A stretch of DNA of 64,000 bases from positions 57,628-121,627 of the forward strand of contig JADFZV010000005.1 in assembly GCA_015232335.1 (NCBI GenBank), given 5' to 3'. The translations under genes and the position numbers were made by a program. Shown here piece after piece: positions 44,440-52,045 of this stretch. Numbering within the stretch: the stretch's first letter is position 1; every line of letters begins with the position of its first letter. Below the pieces are notes generated by a model, which worked only from the letters and a program-made list of their open reading frames with translations, ran no database searches and was not told where the DNA came from. This DNA is from Alphaproteobacteria bacterium. Its GTDB lineage: Bacteria; Pseudomonadota; Alphaproteobacteria; Rhodospirillales; WMHbin7.

Positions 44440-44670
44440 CTATTGCCGCCCGTTGCGCCGGAATCTGCGCAGACGCGCCTCCTCCTCGTTCGCGCAATCG
44501 CTGCAAAAGCGGGTATTCGGGGTGATTTTCAGGCGCTCGGTCTCGATCAGATCACTGCAGGAACGGCAGACCCCCGAGGATTGGGGGCCGGACATCCGGC
44601 TCAAAACAAGATGCAGGGCTACTTGGTTAAAGGCCTCAATGCGCTCGGCCGCCCGGTCAAGATCGTCCAC
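44440..44670 (-). CDS. Small DksA/TraR-type zinc finger protein
   Basis: A 76-residue protein. The C4 zinc finger CRSCSDLIETERLKITPNTRFCSDC has the spacing Cys-2-Cys-17-Cys-2-Cys typical of TraR and DksA proteins, preceded by a helical stretch DDLDRAAERIEAFNQVALHLVL. The start is GTG at 44668-44670, which follows a G-rich ribosome-binding stretch. Full DksA proteins are longer; this short form resembles phage or plasmid TraR. Such proteins bind RNA polymerase in the secondary channel. The acidic tip is not evident, so function is uncertain. Confidence 0.72.
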   Translation of the reverse strand: MDDLDRAAERIEAFNQVALHLVLSRMSGPQSSGVCRSCSDLIETERLKITPNTRFCSDCANEEEARLRRFRRNGRQ

Positions 44671-44743
44671 GTTCCCCCCCCAAATCAGATTTTCGTAGGG
44701 GAACTGTGACTCACTTCGCAAAGAGAATAAAATGACGTCTGTG

Positions 44744-46039
44744 TTAATCTTGATGCAGATGTTTCTTGAGGCGCCACAGGCCGAGCGCCACCAAGGCCAG
44801 GGCCACCGGCACCGAGAGGCCCTGCACCATATCGGGATCAATGGGGATACCCGCCGCCTTGATCCCCTTGGCGCCATAACCCACCAGCCCCACCAGATAA
44901 TAGCTGATGGCGGCAATCGACAGGCCTTCGACGGTTTCTTGAAGGCGCAATTGCAGCTTGGCGCGGCGATTCATGGAATGCAGAAGATCGCGATTCTTTT
45001 CCTCCAACGCGATATCGACCCGGGTGCGCAAAAGATCGCCGGAACGGGCCACGCGGGCAGACAGGTCAGCCAAACGCTCGGAGGTCGAGGTGCAGGTGGC
45101 CATGGCCGGGGCCAATCGGCGTTCCATGAATTCGCCCAGGGTCTGAACGCCCGAGATGCGCTCTTCCATCAATTCTTCGATTCGCCTGCGCACCAGGGCG
45201 TAATAAGCGGAAGCAGCCGAGAAGCGGTAGGCCGTCGCACTGCCCAGGCGCTCGTTCTCGGCGGCTAGAGCGGTCAGCCTTTCCAGAAGCTGGCGGTCGT
45301 CGCTTTCCCGGGGCGAGGCCAGTTCGGCCACGATGGCCTTCAGATCGCGATCCAGCTTTGTCGCCTCGGGTGCCGTGTCGCGGGCCTTGGGAAGGGCCAG
45401 AAGCGCCATCATGCGATAGGTTTCGATCTCGAACAGGCGCTGGACCAGCCGCCCGGCCTGCCCCTTCGACAAGCCCCAGTCATGAACCAGAAAACGCCCC
45501 ATGCCGTCGTCATGCAGGCGAAAATCCGTCCACAAGGTCGCGGCCCCGCCCATGACCCGGCTGCCCACCCGGGGCGAGGGCTTGAAATAGGCATCCAACT
45601 CCTCGGGCTCGCGGTCAGCACTTTCCAGGGCCAGACGCACCGCCAGCAGCAATTGCCCGGGCAGAGCCTGGCGCCAATCGGCGGGCAGCAAGCCCATCAG
45701 ATCACTGGTAAAGGGCTGGTCGAAGCCCCCTGAGCGAAACAGGGTCCAGGTCGAAAATTCGGTGTGGCGCTCCCAGCGCAGCCGAAAACCGGGAAGGTCG
45801 AGAACCTGGAAATTCCCTTCGATCTCTGGCACGGCTACGCCCAAAAGCCGACAAAGCTCGGCCAGATGGGCCTGATCCTCGCCCGACCCCGATTCGCCGG
45901 TAAGAAGGGCTAGGTGCAGCGCCTCGAAGGGGGTTTCCAGCAGTTCGTGCGGGCGGGCATGCACCTCGCCATGCAAAACAAGGCGATGCTGATAATCGCC
46001 CTTACTTCCGATTTCGCCTGCTTCAATTCCTGGCTTCAT
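44744..46039 (-). CDS. DUF3422 family membrane protein
   Basis: A 431-residue protein of the DUF3422 family. MKPGIEAGEIG is followed by HRLVLHGEVHARPHELLETPFEALHLALL, a family signature, then SRVMGGAATLWTDFRLHDDGMGRFLVHDWGLSKGQAGRLVQRLFEIETYRMMALLALP. A coiled region spans about residues 245-330. Two membrane helices end the protein (SIAAISYYLVGLVGYG and LSVPVALALVALGLW). The family is common in Alphaproteobacteria; function unknown. Confidence 0.86.
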   Translation of the reverse strand: MKPGIEAGEIGSKGDYQHRLVLHGEVHARPHELLETPFEALHLALLTGESGSGEDQAHLAELCRLLGVAVPEIEGNFQVLDLPGFRLRWERHTEFSTWTLFRSGGFDQPFTSDLMGLLPADWRQALPGQLLLAVRLALESADREPEELDAYFKPSPRVGSRVMGGAATLWTDFRLHDDGMGRFLVHDWGLSKGQAGRLVQRLFEIETYRMMALLALPKARDTAPEATKLDRDLKAIVAELASPRESDDRQLLERLTALAAENERLGSATAYRFSAASAYYALVRRRIEELMEERISGVQTLGEFMERRLAPAMATCTSTSERLADLSARVARSGDLLRTRVDIALEEKNRDLLHSMNRRAKLQLRLQETVEGLSIAAISYYLVGLVGYGAKGIKAAGIPIDPDMVQGLSVPVALALVALGLWRLKKHLHQD

Positions 46040-46082
46040 CGCTTATATTACCTTACGTGCCCTCTAGTTTGAGAAGAGTATT

Positions 46083-47516
46083 ATGCCGCATCTGGCCGCC
46101 ACCAACGAACTTTTCTTCGGCCCCACGGGGCTTGATCTCCATGCCGCCCAACGCCTTGTGGCCGGAGCCCTGGAGGGTTGCGACGACGGCGAACTCTTCT
46201 TGGAATCGCGCCAGAGCGAAAGCATAGCCCTTGATGACGGGCGCATCAAAAGTGCCAGCTTCGATTCCGGCATCGGATTCGGATTGCGCGCCGTGGCCGA
46301 TGAAGCCGTGGGCTTCGCCCATGCCAGCGAGGTCAGCGAGGCGGCCCTTGCCCGCGCCGCCGAGGCCGTGCGGGCCGTGCGTCACGGCCATTCGGGAACC
46401 CTGGCCGCTCCCCCCCAAGGCACCAACCGTCAGCTTTATACCGAGGCCAATCCCCTGGCCAGCGCACCGTTTGATGCCAAGGTAACCCTGCTGGGCGAGA
46501 TCGACGCCTTTGCCCGATCGGCTGATTCGCGCGTCATGCAGGTCATGGCCTCGATTCTGGGCTCGTGGCAGGCCGTGCGAATCTTGAGGGCCGACGGATC
46601 GGAATCGGCCGATATCCGACCCCTGGTCCGTCTCAATGTCTCGGTGGTGCTGAATCAGAACGGGCGCATGGAAACCGGCAGTCACGGCTTTGGCGGCCGC
46701 GTGGGCTTCGATGGCCTGCTCGACCCCACTGCCTGGAAGGATGCGGTAGAGGAAGCCATCCGCCAGGCCAAGGTCAATCTCGAATCCATTCCGGCACCGG
46801 CGGGCGAGATGGAAGTGATCCTCGGCCCCGGCTGGCCGGGCGTGTTGCTGCACGAAGCCATCGGCCATGGCCTCGAGGGCGACTTCAACCGCAAGAAAAC
46901 CTCGGCCTTCTCGGGCCTGATGGGCAAACAGGTGGCGGCCAAGGGAGTCACGGTGGTCGATGACGGCACCCTGCCCGACCTGCGCGGCTCGATCACCATC
47001 GACGACGAAGGAACGCCCTCGGGGCGCACCGTGCTGATCGAGGACGGCATCCTGACCGGCTATCTGTTCGACCGGCTGAATGCGCGCCTGATGGGCCAGA
47101 AACCCACGGGCAACGGGCGGCGCCAAAGCTATGCCCACCCGCCCCTGCCCCGCATGACCAATACCTTCATGCTGGCCGGTGCCAGCGATCCTGAAGAAAT
47201 GCTGGCCTCGATCAAGCACGGCATCTATGCCGTCAATTTCGGCGGCGGCCAGGTGGATATTACCTCGGGCAAGTTCGTCTTCTCGGCCTCGGAAGCCTAT
47301 CTGGTCGAGAACGGAAAGGTGGGGGCTCCGGTCAAGGGGGCCACGCTGACCGGCAACGGCCCCGATGCGCTGACCCGCATCACCATGATCGGCAACGATC
47401 TGAAGCTCGATCCCGGCATCGGCACCTGCGGCAAGGATGGCCAGGGAGTCGCCGTGGGCGTGGGCCAGCCCAGCCTCAAACTCTCGGCCATGACCGTGGG
47501 CGGAACGCAGGTTTAG
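46083..47516 (+). CDS. tldD: TldD metalloprotease subunit
   Basis: The 477-residue product is a TldD-type zinc metalloprotease, known in other bacteria to act with PmbA (TldE) on small peptides such as microcin B17. The metal motif VLLHEAIGHGLEGDFNRKKTSAFSGLMGK is characteristic (HExxxH then Asp). GLRAVADEAVGFAHASEV and GGGQVDITSGKFVFSASEAYLVENGKVG are further signatures. The last 29 bases (47488-47516), including the stop, are repeated at 48330-48358, on the far side of the higBA genes. PmbA is not in this window. Confidence 0.95.
   Translation: MPHLAATNELFFGPTGLDLHAAQRLVAGALEGCDDGELFLESRQSESIALDDGRIKSASFDSGIGFGLRAVADEAVGFAHASEVSEAALARAAEAVRAVRHGHSGTLAAPPQGTNRQLYTEANPLASAPFDAKVTLLGEIDAFARSADSRVMQVMASILGSWQAVRILRADGSESADIRPLVRLNVSVVLNQNGRMETGSHGFGGRVGFDGLLDPTAWKDAVEEAIRQAKVNLESIPAPAGEMEVILGPGWPGVLLHEAIGHGLEGDFNRKKTSAFSGLMGKQVAAKGVTVVDDGTLPDLRGSITIDDEGTPSGRTVLIEDGILTGYLFDRLNARLMGQKPTGNGRRQSYAHPPLPRMTNTFMLAGASDPEEMLASIKHGIYAVNFGGGQVDITSGKFVFSASEAYLVENGKVGAPVKGATLTGNGPDALTRITMIGNDLKLDPGIGTCGKDGQGVAVGVGQPSLKLSAMTVGGTQV
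47488..47516. repeat. Direct repeat, left copy (tldD 3' end)
   Basis: A 29-base perfect direct repeat, with the second copy at 48330-48358. It begins CCATGACCGTGG and ends with the tldD stop TAG. The two copies bound 842 bases carrying higBA, as would attachment-site duplication. Confidence 0.9.
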
Positions 47517-47530
47517 GAAAAGCCCTGAAA

Positions 47531-47553
47531 GCTCCCATGGCGGGAGCGTTTTT
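47531..47553 (+). terminator. Terminator or operator dyad after tldD
   Basis: GCTCCC (47531-47536) pairs with GGGAGC (47542-47547), followed by GTTTTTC. It can act as the tldD terminator. A near-identical dyad at 47557-47573 lies in the higBA promoter, so both may instead be binding sites for the antitoxin. Confidence 0.65.
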
Positions 47554-47554
47554 C

Positions 47555-47583
47555 TTGCTCCCATGGTGGGAGCGTGCTAGCAT
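47555..47583 (+). promoter_or_regulatory. higBA promoter with embedded palindrome
   Basis: TTGCTC (47555-47560) and TAGCAT (47578-47583) are 17 bases apart. The palindrome GCTCCCatggtGGGAGC (47557-47573) fills the spacer, as expected for an autorepressed toxin-antitoxin operon. The -10 ends six bases before the higB ATG, so a start at about 47590 would give a leaderless mRNA. Confidence 0.6.
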
Positions 47584-47589
47584 CGCGGG

Positions 47590-47883
47590 ATGCGGATCAT
47601 ATCTGTCAACACGCTCAAGGCGTTCTGGGAAAAGCACCGCGATGCGGAACAGTCGCTGCGAACTTGGATCAAGGTGACGAAGCAGGCACAATGGAAGGCC
47701 CCGCCCGACGTGAAGAAGACCTACAATTCCGCTGACATCCTCAAGGACGGGCGGGTGGTTTTCGATATTGGCGGCAACAAGTACCGTCTCGTCACCTGGG
47801 TCAATTATGCCTATCAAGTGCTGTATGTCCGGTTCATTGGAACGCATAGGCAGTATGATGAAATCGACGCAGACAAGGTATGA
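47590..47883 (+). CDS. higB: HigB-type mRNA interferase toxin
   Basis: The 97-residue product starts MRIISVNTLKAFWEKHRDAEQSLRTWIK and has FDIGGNKYRLVTWVNYAYQVLYVRFIGTHRQYDEID, the pattern of the HigB_toxin family (a RelE-like fold that cleaves translated mRNA). The ATG lies directly at the predicted transcription start. Toxin first, antitoxin second is the usual higBA order. The two genes overlap by four bases (ATGA). They sit between the 29-base direct repeats. Confidence 0.9.
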   Translation: MRIISVNTLKAFWEKHRDAEQSLRTWIKVTKQAQWKAPPDVKKTYNSADILKDGRVVFDIGGNKYRLVTWVNYAYQVLYVRFIGTHRQYDEIDADKV

Positions 47884-48269
47884 GGACAATCATGCGGATC
47901 AATCGGCCGATCAGGAACGACAGAGAGCATAAAGCGGCCCTGGGCGAGATCGAGGGGCTGATGGACGCCAAGCCGGGCACACCTCGCGGAGATCGTCTCG
48001 ACCTTCTTGCTACCCTGGTGGAAGTCTATGAGGCTAGTCGTTGGCCCATTGAGAACCCCGACCCCATCATAGCCATCAATTTCATGATGGCGCAAAAAGG
48101 GATGTCGCGGCGCGATCTCGAGCCGATCATCGGAAGCAGGGGCCGTGTCGCGGAGATTCTGAACCGCAAGCGCAGTCTGACCCTTCCCATGATTCGGGGC
48201 TTGGCGAAGCTGCTTGATCTGCCTGCCGAGATCCTGGTCCAATCCTATCCGATAAAAGCTGCGGCCTGA
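47880..48269 (+). CDS. higA: HigA-type antitoxin, helix-turn-helix
   Basis: A 129-residue protein that should neutralise the toxin and repress its own promoter. The C-terminal part is an Xre-type helix-turn-helix (FMMAQKGMSRRDLEPIIGSRGRVAEILNRKRSLTLPMIRGLAKLLDLP). The N-terminal about 65 residues include ALGEIEGLMDAKPGTPRGDRLDLLATLVEVYE, the region likely to meet the toxin. The ATG at 47880 overlaps the higB stop; a second ATG at 47892 is possible. After it, the second direct repeat appears at 48330. Confidence 0.9.
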   Translation: MRTIMRINRPIRNDREHKAALGEIEGLMDAKPGTPRGDRLDLLATLVEVYEASRWPIENPDPIIAINFMMAQKGMSRRDLEPIIGSRGRVAEILNRKRSLTLPMIRGLAKLLDLPAEILVQSYPIKAAA

Positions 48270-48329
48270 CGTTCGGCGTCGGAGAGGGAAATACGGTCGA
48301 TATCCCCTCCTCACACTAATTCTTTCAGC

Positions 48330-48358
48330 CCATGACCGTGGGCGGAACGCAGGTTTAG
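48330..48358. repeat. Direct repeat, right copy
   Basis: This is identical over 29 bases to 47488-47516. It carries a non-functional copy of the tldD 3' end including TAG, and the MITE-like element starts in its last bases (48356). Confidence 0.9.
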
Positions 48359-48625
48359 AGCAACCTGCGATATATCTGACGCATTTCGCCGGAGCGATTT
48401 TCCGTCGCAGGCAGGAGAAGGGCGCCGAGCGTATCGGGAATACGGTCAAGCCCTTCGACGAACCTGCGGCGGAAAAGCGCCAGGCCCTTACGGGTTGCGC
48501 TGGGGCGGGCGCCTGGGGCGTCAAGCTGCTCAACCGATGCACCACATCGCTTTTCGCATCTTTCCTGCCAGGCGCGCTCGCCCATGCGCAACGAAACTGC
48601 GTCAGATATATCGCAGGATGCTCTA
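48356..48625. mobile_element. 270-bp MITE-like element with 33-bp terminal repeats
   Basis: The left end (48356-48388) and right end (48592-48625) are inverted repeats of about 33 bases with one substitution and one single-base gap; both include CCTGCGATATATCTGACGCA or its complement. TA dinucleotides bound the element (TTTA before, TAGG after), a TA target as used by IS630/Tc1-mariner transposons. The inside has no convincing gene. It lies between the right direct repeat and the minus-strand GNAT-nitrilase gene. Confidence 0.78.
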
Positions 48626-48637
48626 GGAAAGCGGCTG

Positions 48638-50287
48638 CTATCTTTTCTGAAGCGACAGATCGTAGAGATCGAGGCGGCGGTCCTTCAGATTGCGAACACT
48701 GCCCCGCACATGCAAGTCGCGAAGCAGGCTGAGATCGAGATCGGCGATCAGCACCGTTTCGGTGTTGGGTGTCGCCTCGGCCGCCACACCGTCATGCGGG
48801 AACGAGAAGTCCGAGGGAGTCAGAATCGCCGCCTGGGAATATTGGATATCCATATTCTCGACATTGGGCAGATTGCCCACACTGCCGGTAATCACCACAT
48901 AGCATTCATTCTCGATGGCCCGAGCCTGGGCGCAGTGGCGCAGGCGCAGATAGGCGTTCTTGGTGTCTGTCCAGTAGGGCACAAACAAGACCTGCATGCC
49001 CTGGTCGGCCAGCAGGCGGGGAAGTTCCGGAAACTCGACGTCATAACAGATCAGAATGCCGATGCGCCCGATATCGGTGTTGAAGACTTTTAAGAAATCG
49101 CCGCCCTTGACACCCCAATAGGATTTCTCGTCGGGCGTGATATGCAGCTTGTACTGGGCATCCGACGTGCCATCGCGGCGCATCAGATAGGCCACGTTGC
49201 GCAATTCCATGTCTTCGTATTCGGGCATGCTGCCCGCGATGATGTTGACATTGTAGGAGACGGCAAGGCGTTGCAATTCTTCGCGCATGCTGGCGCCATA
49301 TTCGGCCAGATGGCGCACCGCCAGGGCGGGATCTGGATCGTTGGCCAGCGCCATCAGAGGCGCTCCGAAGAATTCCGGCAGCAGCATGAAATCGGCCTTG
49401 TAGCCCGCCACGGCATCGACGAAGAACTCGATCTGGCGCATCAGTTCGGCGAACGAGGCGACGGGGCGCATCTGCCATTGAACGGCGCCCACCCGCACCA
49501 CTTCCTTGGGCTGGCCCACCCGCACCAAGCCTGGCTTGTCGTCGTAATTGATGTTGATCCATTCCAGAAGCGTGGCATAGCCCCTGGTCTCGCGGTCCAG
49601 GGGCTCATAGTCGGTGATGACGCGCCTGACATGAAAATCATTGGCCAGTTGAAAGCTTAAGACCGGATCGTGCAGCTCCTTGTTCTTGACCAGTTCGATA
49701 TACTGGCGCGGCGTCATCTTGCCGCAATAGGCCTTGTAGCCGGGAATGCGCCCACCGGCCACGATGGCGCGCAGATTCATATTCTCGCACATTTCCTTGC
49801 GGGCATCGTAAAGGCGCCTTCCTAAGCGCAGATCGCGAAAATCTGGATCGACGAACAGATCGATGCCGTACAGCGTGTCGCCATCGGGATTATGCGTGGT
49901 GATATAGCCGTTGGCCGTGATGTCGGCATAGGTATGCTTGTCACCCCAGTCGGCATACTGGACGATCAGGCTAAGCGCCACCGCCACCACCCGCCCCTTG
50001 TTCTCGATGCAGATCTGGCCTTCGGGAAAGCGTTCGAGCTGGGAAGCGATTTGCTCACGCGTCCAGGCACCTCCCATGTTGGCATAGACCCGGTCCATGA
50101 TCGACTGCACATCGTCGTAATCGTCAAGCGCAAGATGGCGCAGGACCAGCTTGTGGGTCCGCTTGCGCCGCTTCTTCTTGTGAACTTCCGATGATGGGGC
50201 AAGAATCTGCGAGGCGGATTGCGCCCTGGGGGCCAGCACAGCATGGGCCGCCTTTTTCCCCTTCTTGACCTTTTTACCCTTATGCAC
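48638..50287 (-). CDS. GNAT acetyltransferase-nitrilase fusion protein (549 aa)
   Basis: A lysine-rich N-terminus (KKVKKGKKAAH, then KKKRRKRTHK) precedes a GNAT domain (HLALDDYDDVQSIMDRVY, DLFVDPDFRDLRLGRRLYDARKEM) in about residues 45-215. A C-N hydrolase domain begins near 265 with VRVGAVQWQMRP. Its triad is Glu in LLPEFFGAP, Lys in YKLHITPDEK and Cys in ILICYDVEFPELPRLL. Family proteins with this layout are seen in bacteria; the substrate is unknown, most likely an amide. The MITE-like element is immediately downstream. Confidence 0.92.
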   Translation of the reverse strand: MHKGKKVKKGKKAAHAVLAPRAQSASQILAPSSEVHKKKRRKRTHKLVLRHLALDDYDDVQSIMDRVYANMGGAWTREQIASQLERFPEGQICIENKGRVVAVALSLIVQYADWGDKHTYADITANGYITTHNPDGDTLYGIDLFVDPDFRDLRLGRRLYDARKEMCENMNLRAIVAGGRIPGYKAYCGKMTPRQYIELVKNKELHDPVLSFQLANDFHVRRVITDYEPLDRETRGYATLLEWININYDDKPGLVRVGQPKEVVRVGAVQWQMRPVASFAELMRQIEFFVDAVAGYKADFMLLPEFFGAPLMALANDPDPALAVRHLAEYGASMREELQRLAVSYNVNIIAGSMPEYEDMELRNVAYLMRRDGTSDAQYKLHITPDEKSYWGVKGGDFLKVFNTDIGRIGILICYDVEFPELPRLLADQGMQVLFVPYWTDTKNAYLRLRHCAQARAIENECYVVITGSVGNLPNVENMDIQYSQAAILTPSDFSFPHDGVAAEATPNTETVLIADLDLSLLRDLHVRGSVRNLKDRRLDLYDLSLQKR

Positions 50288-50382
50288 GACGACCTGCCCG
50301 AAGTTACCGGGCTGCAGACTAGGTTAAGGAAGGATGCAAGTGGGGTGACAGTTTTGTGTCAGAGTCTGAAAGCAAATCAGCT

Positions 50383-50748
50383 TCAGCACTTTTTCTCTTT
50401 CTCGATGCGGCGCACCTTGGCGGCTGCCATGTCCATCAGGTCCCAGAAGATGCCAGAATCGCTATAGCCTTCGAAACGCACGGCCTCGGCCCCGCAGGCC
50501 ATGGCTACGAAGGTGGGCGACACCTTCACATCCAGAATCTGCTCGTAGCCCTTGGGGCGTTCGGCCTTGCTGTCGATGCGCTTCAAGGGAAGCAGGGCCG
50601 CCAGATCGGAATTGCCGTAATGCTGGCCGATGTCGCGTTTCCAGGCGGCGCAATAGGGGCAGCCCTCGGTCTCGAACATCACCAACTCGCCCGCCCGGGC
50701 CGAGGATGTCGCCAGCAACAGGGACAGAATCAGGATCGCTGTCTTCAT
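50383..50748 (-). CDS. soxS: SoxS-like thioredoxin
   Basis: A 121-residue periplasmic thioredoxin with a signal peptide (MKTAILILSLLLATSSARAGE) and the CPYC active site in EGCPYCAAWKRDIG, a SoxS-type sequence. In thiosulfate oxidisers SoxS keeps the SoxY cysteine reduced. KAERPKGYEQILDVKVSPTFVAM follows. The C-terminal end is charged and ends in KEKKC, with an extra cysteine. It is the last gene of the sox operon, 11 bases after soxF. Confidence 0.82.
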   Translation of the reverse strand: MKTAILILSLLLATSSARAGELVMFETEGCPYCAAWKRDIGQHYGNSDLAALLPLKRIDSKAERPKGYEQILDVKVSPTFVAMACGAEAVRFEGYSDSGIFWDLMDMAAAKVRRIEKEKKC

Positions 50749-50759
50749 CTATGCCTCGT

Positions 50760-52034
50760 TCAGCCGAAAATGGATGCCAGAAGATCGTCTTCCCACTTGC
50801 GCCGGGCCGCCAGATTTGCCGGTGTCCCCTTGGCCTCGATATCGGGATCAGAGTGCAGCTTCATCTCGCCCTTGTCCATATGAACCAGAAAGCGCGAAAC
50901 CGTGCGCATGGATTGTTCGGGGCCGGTAAAGGGATAGCAGGCGGTTTGAATCCTTGCAGGCGCCGCTGCCGTGATGCTCTGCTGGCGTACACCAAAACTG
51001 TCTGCCACCGCCGCCGCGCACAGCAAGGCCCCTTGTGTTGAAGAACTGGCGCTGATGCCATAGGGCGTTCTGGCGGCATCACCGACGGCATAAACCGCTT
51101 CATGCGCGGCACATTTCATGGTGGTGGGATCGACCTCGGCAAAGCTGTCGCCCTGCCCTGCAATCCCCAGAGTCTTGACCAGGGCGCTGCCTCGGTTGGG
51201 AGGAATCAGCGTCAAAAGATCATAGGCGATCTTGTCGCCCATGCCGGTTTCGACCTCGCGCTTCTTCACATCGACCCTGGCCACCGTTTCCTGGAACAGG
51301 TAATCGATATAGGGACCCATGGCTTCCATGGCGGCACTGAACCCCGACGCCACCGACTGCGGCTGCGGATTGGGCCGGTCATCGATCAGCACCACCTTGC
51401 CCTTAAGCCCGCGCGATTTCAGATGATGGGCCAGCAGCAGCGTGTATTCGTAAGGAGCAGGCGCACATTTGATCGCCCCCGCAGGCGCCGAAACCACGAT
51501 GGTGCCGCCCTTAAAGTCAGCAATCGCCTTGGCCAGATCGGGCAAGCGCTTGCGGTCATAGAGCGACAGATTGGACAGGGCGTTCTCGCCCTTCAACCCC
51601 TCGATGGCCTCGGGCACCAGATCGATGCCGCTGGCCGCCACCAGCGCCGAATAGGCGAAGGATCCCTGGCTGGTCTCGACGCTGCGCTTCAGGGGATCGG
51701 CCCCCAACACGCGCCCCTTGATCAGGCGGATGCCTTTCCTTGCCAGAAGGTCGTAGCTGCGCAAAGCCGACGCCATGGGGATGCGACCGAAGGCGACATC
51801 CAGAGATGAAGGAGACGAGAAGAAACGCTCCTCGGGCTCGATCAGAAGAATTTCGGCATCCGGGACCAGGCGTTTCAGATCCACCGCCGTTTTAGCTCCG
51901 GCAAAGCCGCCGCCTGCGATCACGACACGGCGTTTCTTCTCTGGATCGGCGGCAAACGAGCGCTGCCAGAGCCCCGGCGCCAAGCCGGTCGCCAGAATGC
52001 CGGACATGCCGGAAAGCAGGGTGCGGCGTTTCAT
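50760..52034 (-). CDS. soxF: SoxF, FCSD-type sulfide dehydrogenase flavoprotein
   Basis: The 424-residue product has a Tat-type leader (MKRRTLLSGMSGILATGLAPG) and the FAD-binding motif VVIAGGGFAGAKTAVDLKRL. The redox cysteines are in AIKCAPAPYEYTLLLAHHLK and TMKCAAHEAVYAVGDAA. This matches the flavoprotein subunit of flavocytochrome c sulfide dehydrogenase, SoxF, which oxidises sulfide in the periplasm. No SoxE cytochrome is encoded beside it. It lies 11 bases after soxB. Confidence 0.9.
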   Translation of the reverse strand: MKRRTLLSGMSGILATGLAPGLWQRSFAADPEKKRRVVIAGGGFAGAKTAVDLKRLVPDAEILLIEPEERFFSSPSSLDVAFGRIPMASALRSYDLLARKGIRLIKGRVLGADPLKRSVETSQGSFAYSALVAASGIDLVPEAIEGLKGENALSNLSLYDRKRLPDLAKAIADFKGGTIVVSAPAGAIKCAPAPYEYTLLLAHHLKSRGLKGKVVLIDDRPNPQPQSVASGFSAAMEAMGPYIDYLFQETVARVDVKKREVETGMGDKIAYDLLTLIPPNRGSALVKTLGIAGQGDSFAEVDPTTMKCAAHEAVYAVGDAARTPYGISASSSTQGALLCAAAVADSFGVRQQSITAAAPARIQTACYPFTGPEQSMRTVSRFLVHMDKGEMKLHSDPDIEAKGTPANLAARRKWEDDLLASIFG

Positions 52035-52045
52035 GGAATGCCTTT

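Noticed and set aside
46053..47564. A 503-codon open frame on the minus strand
   Set aside because: It mirrors tldD in the opposite frame; tldD carries the metalloprotease motifs.
48355..48591. A 78-codon frame inside the MITE-like element
   Set aside because: It starts and ends within the element ends, with no conserved pattern or ribosome-binding sequence.
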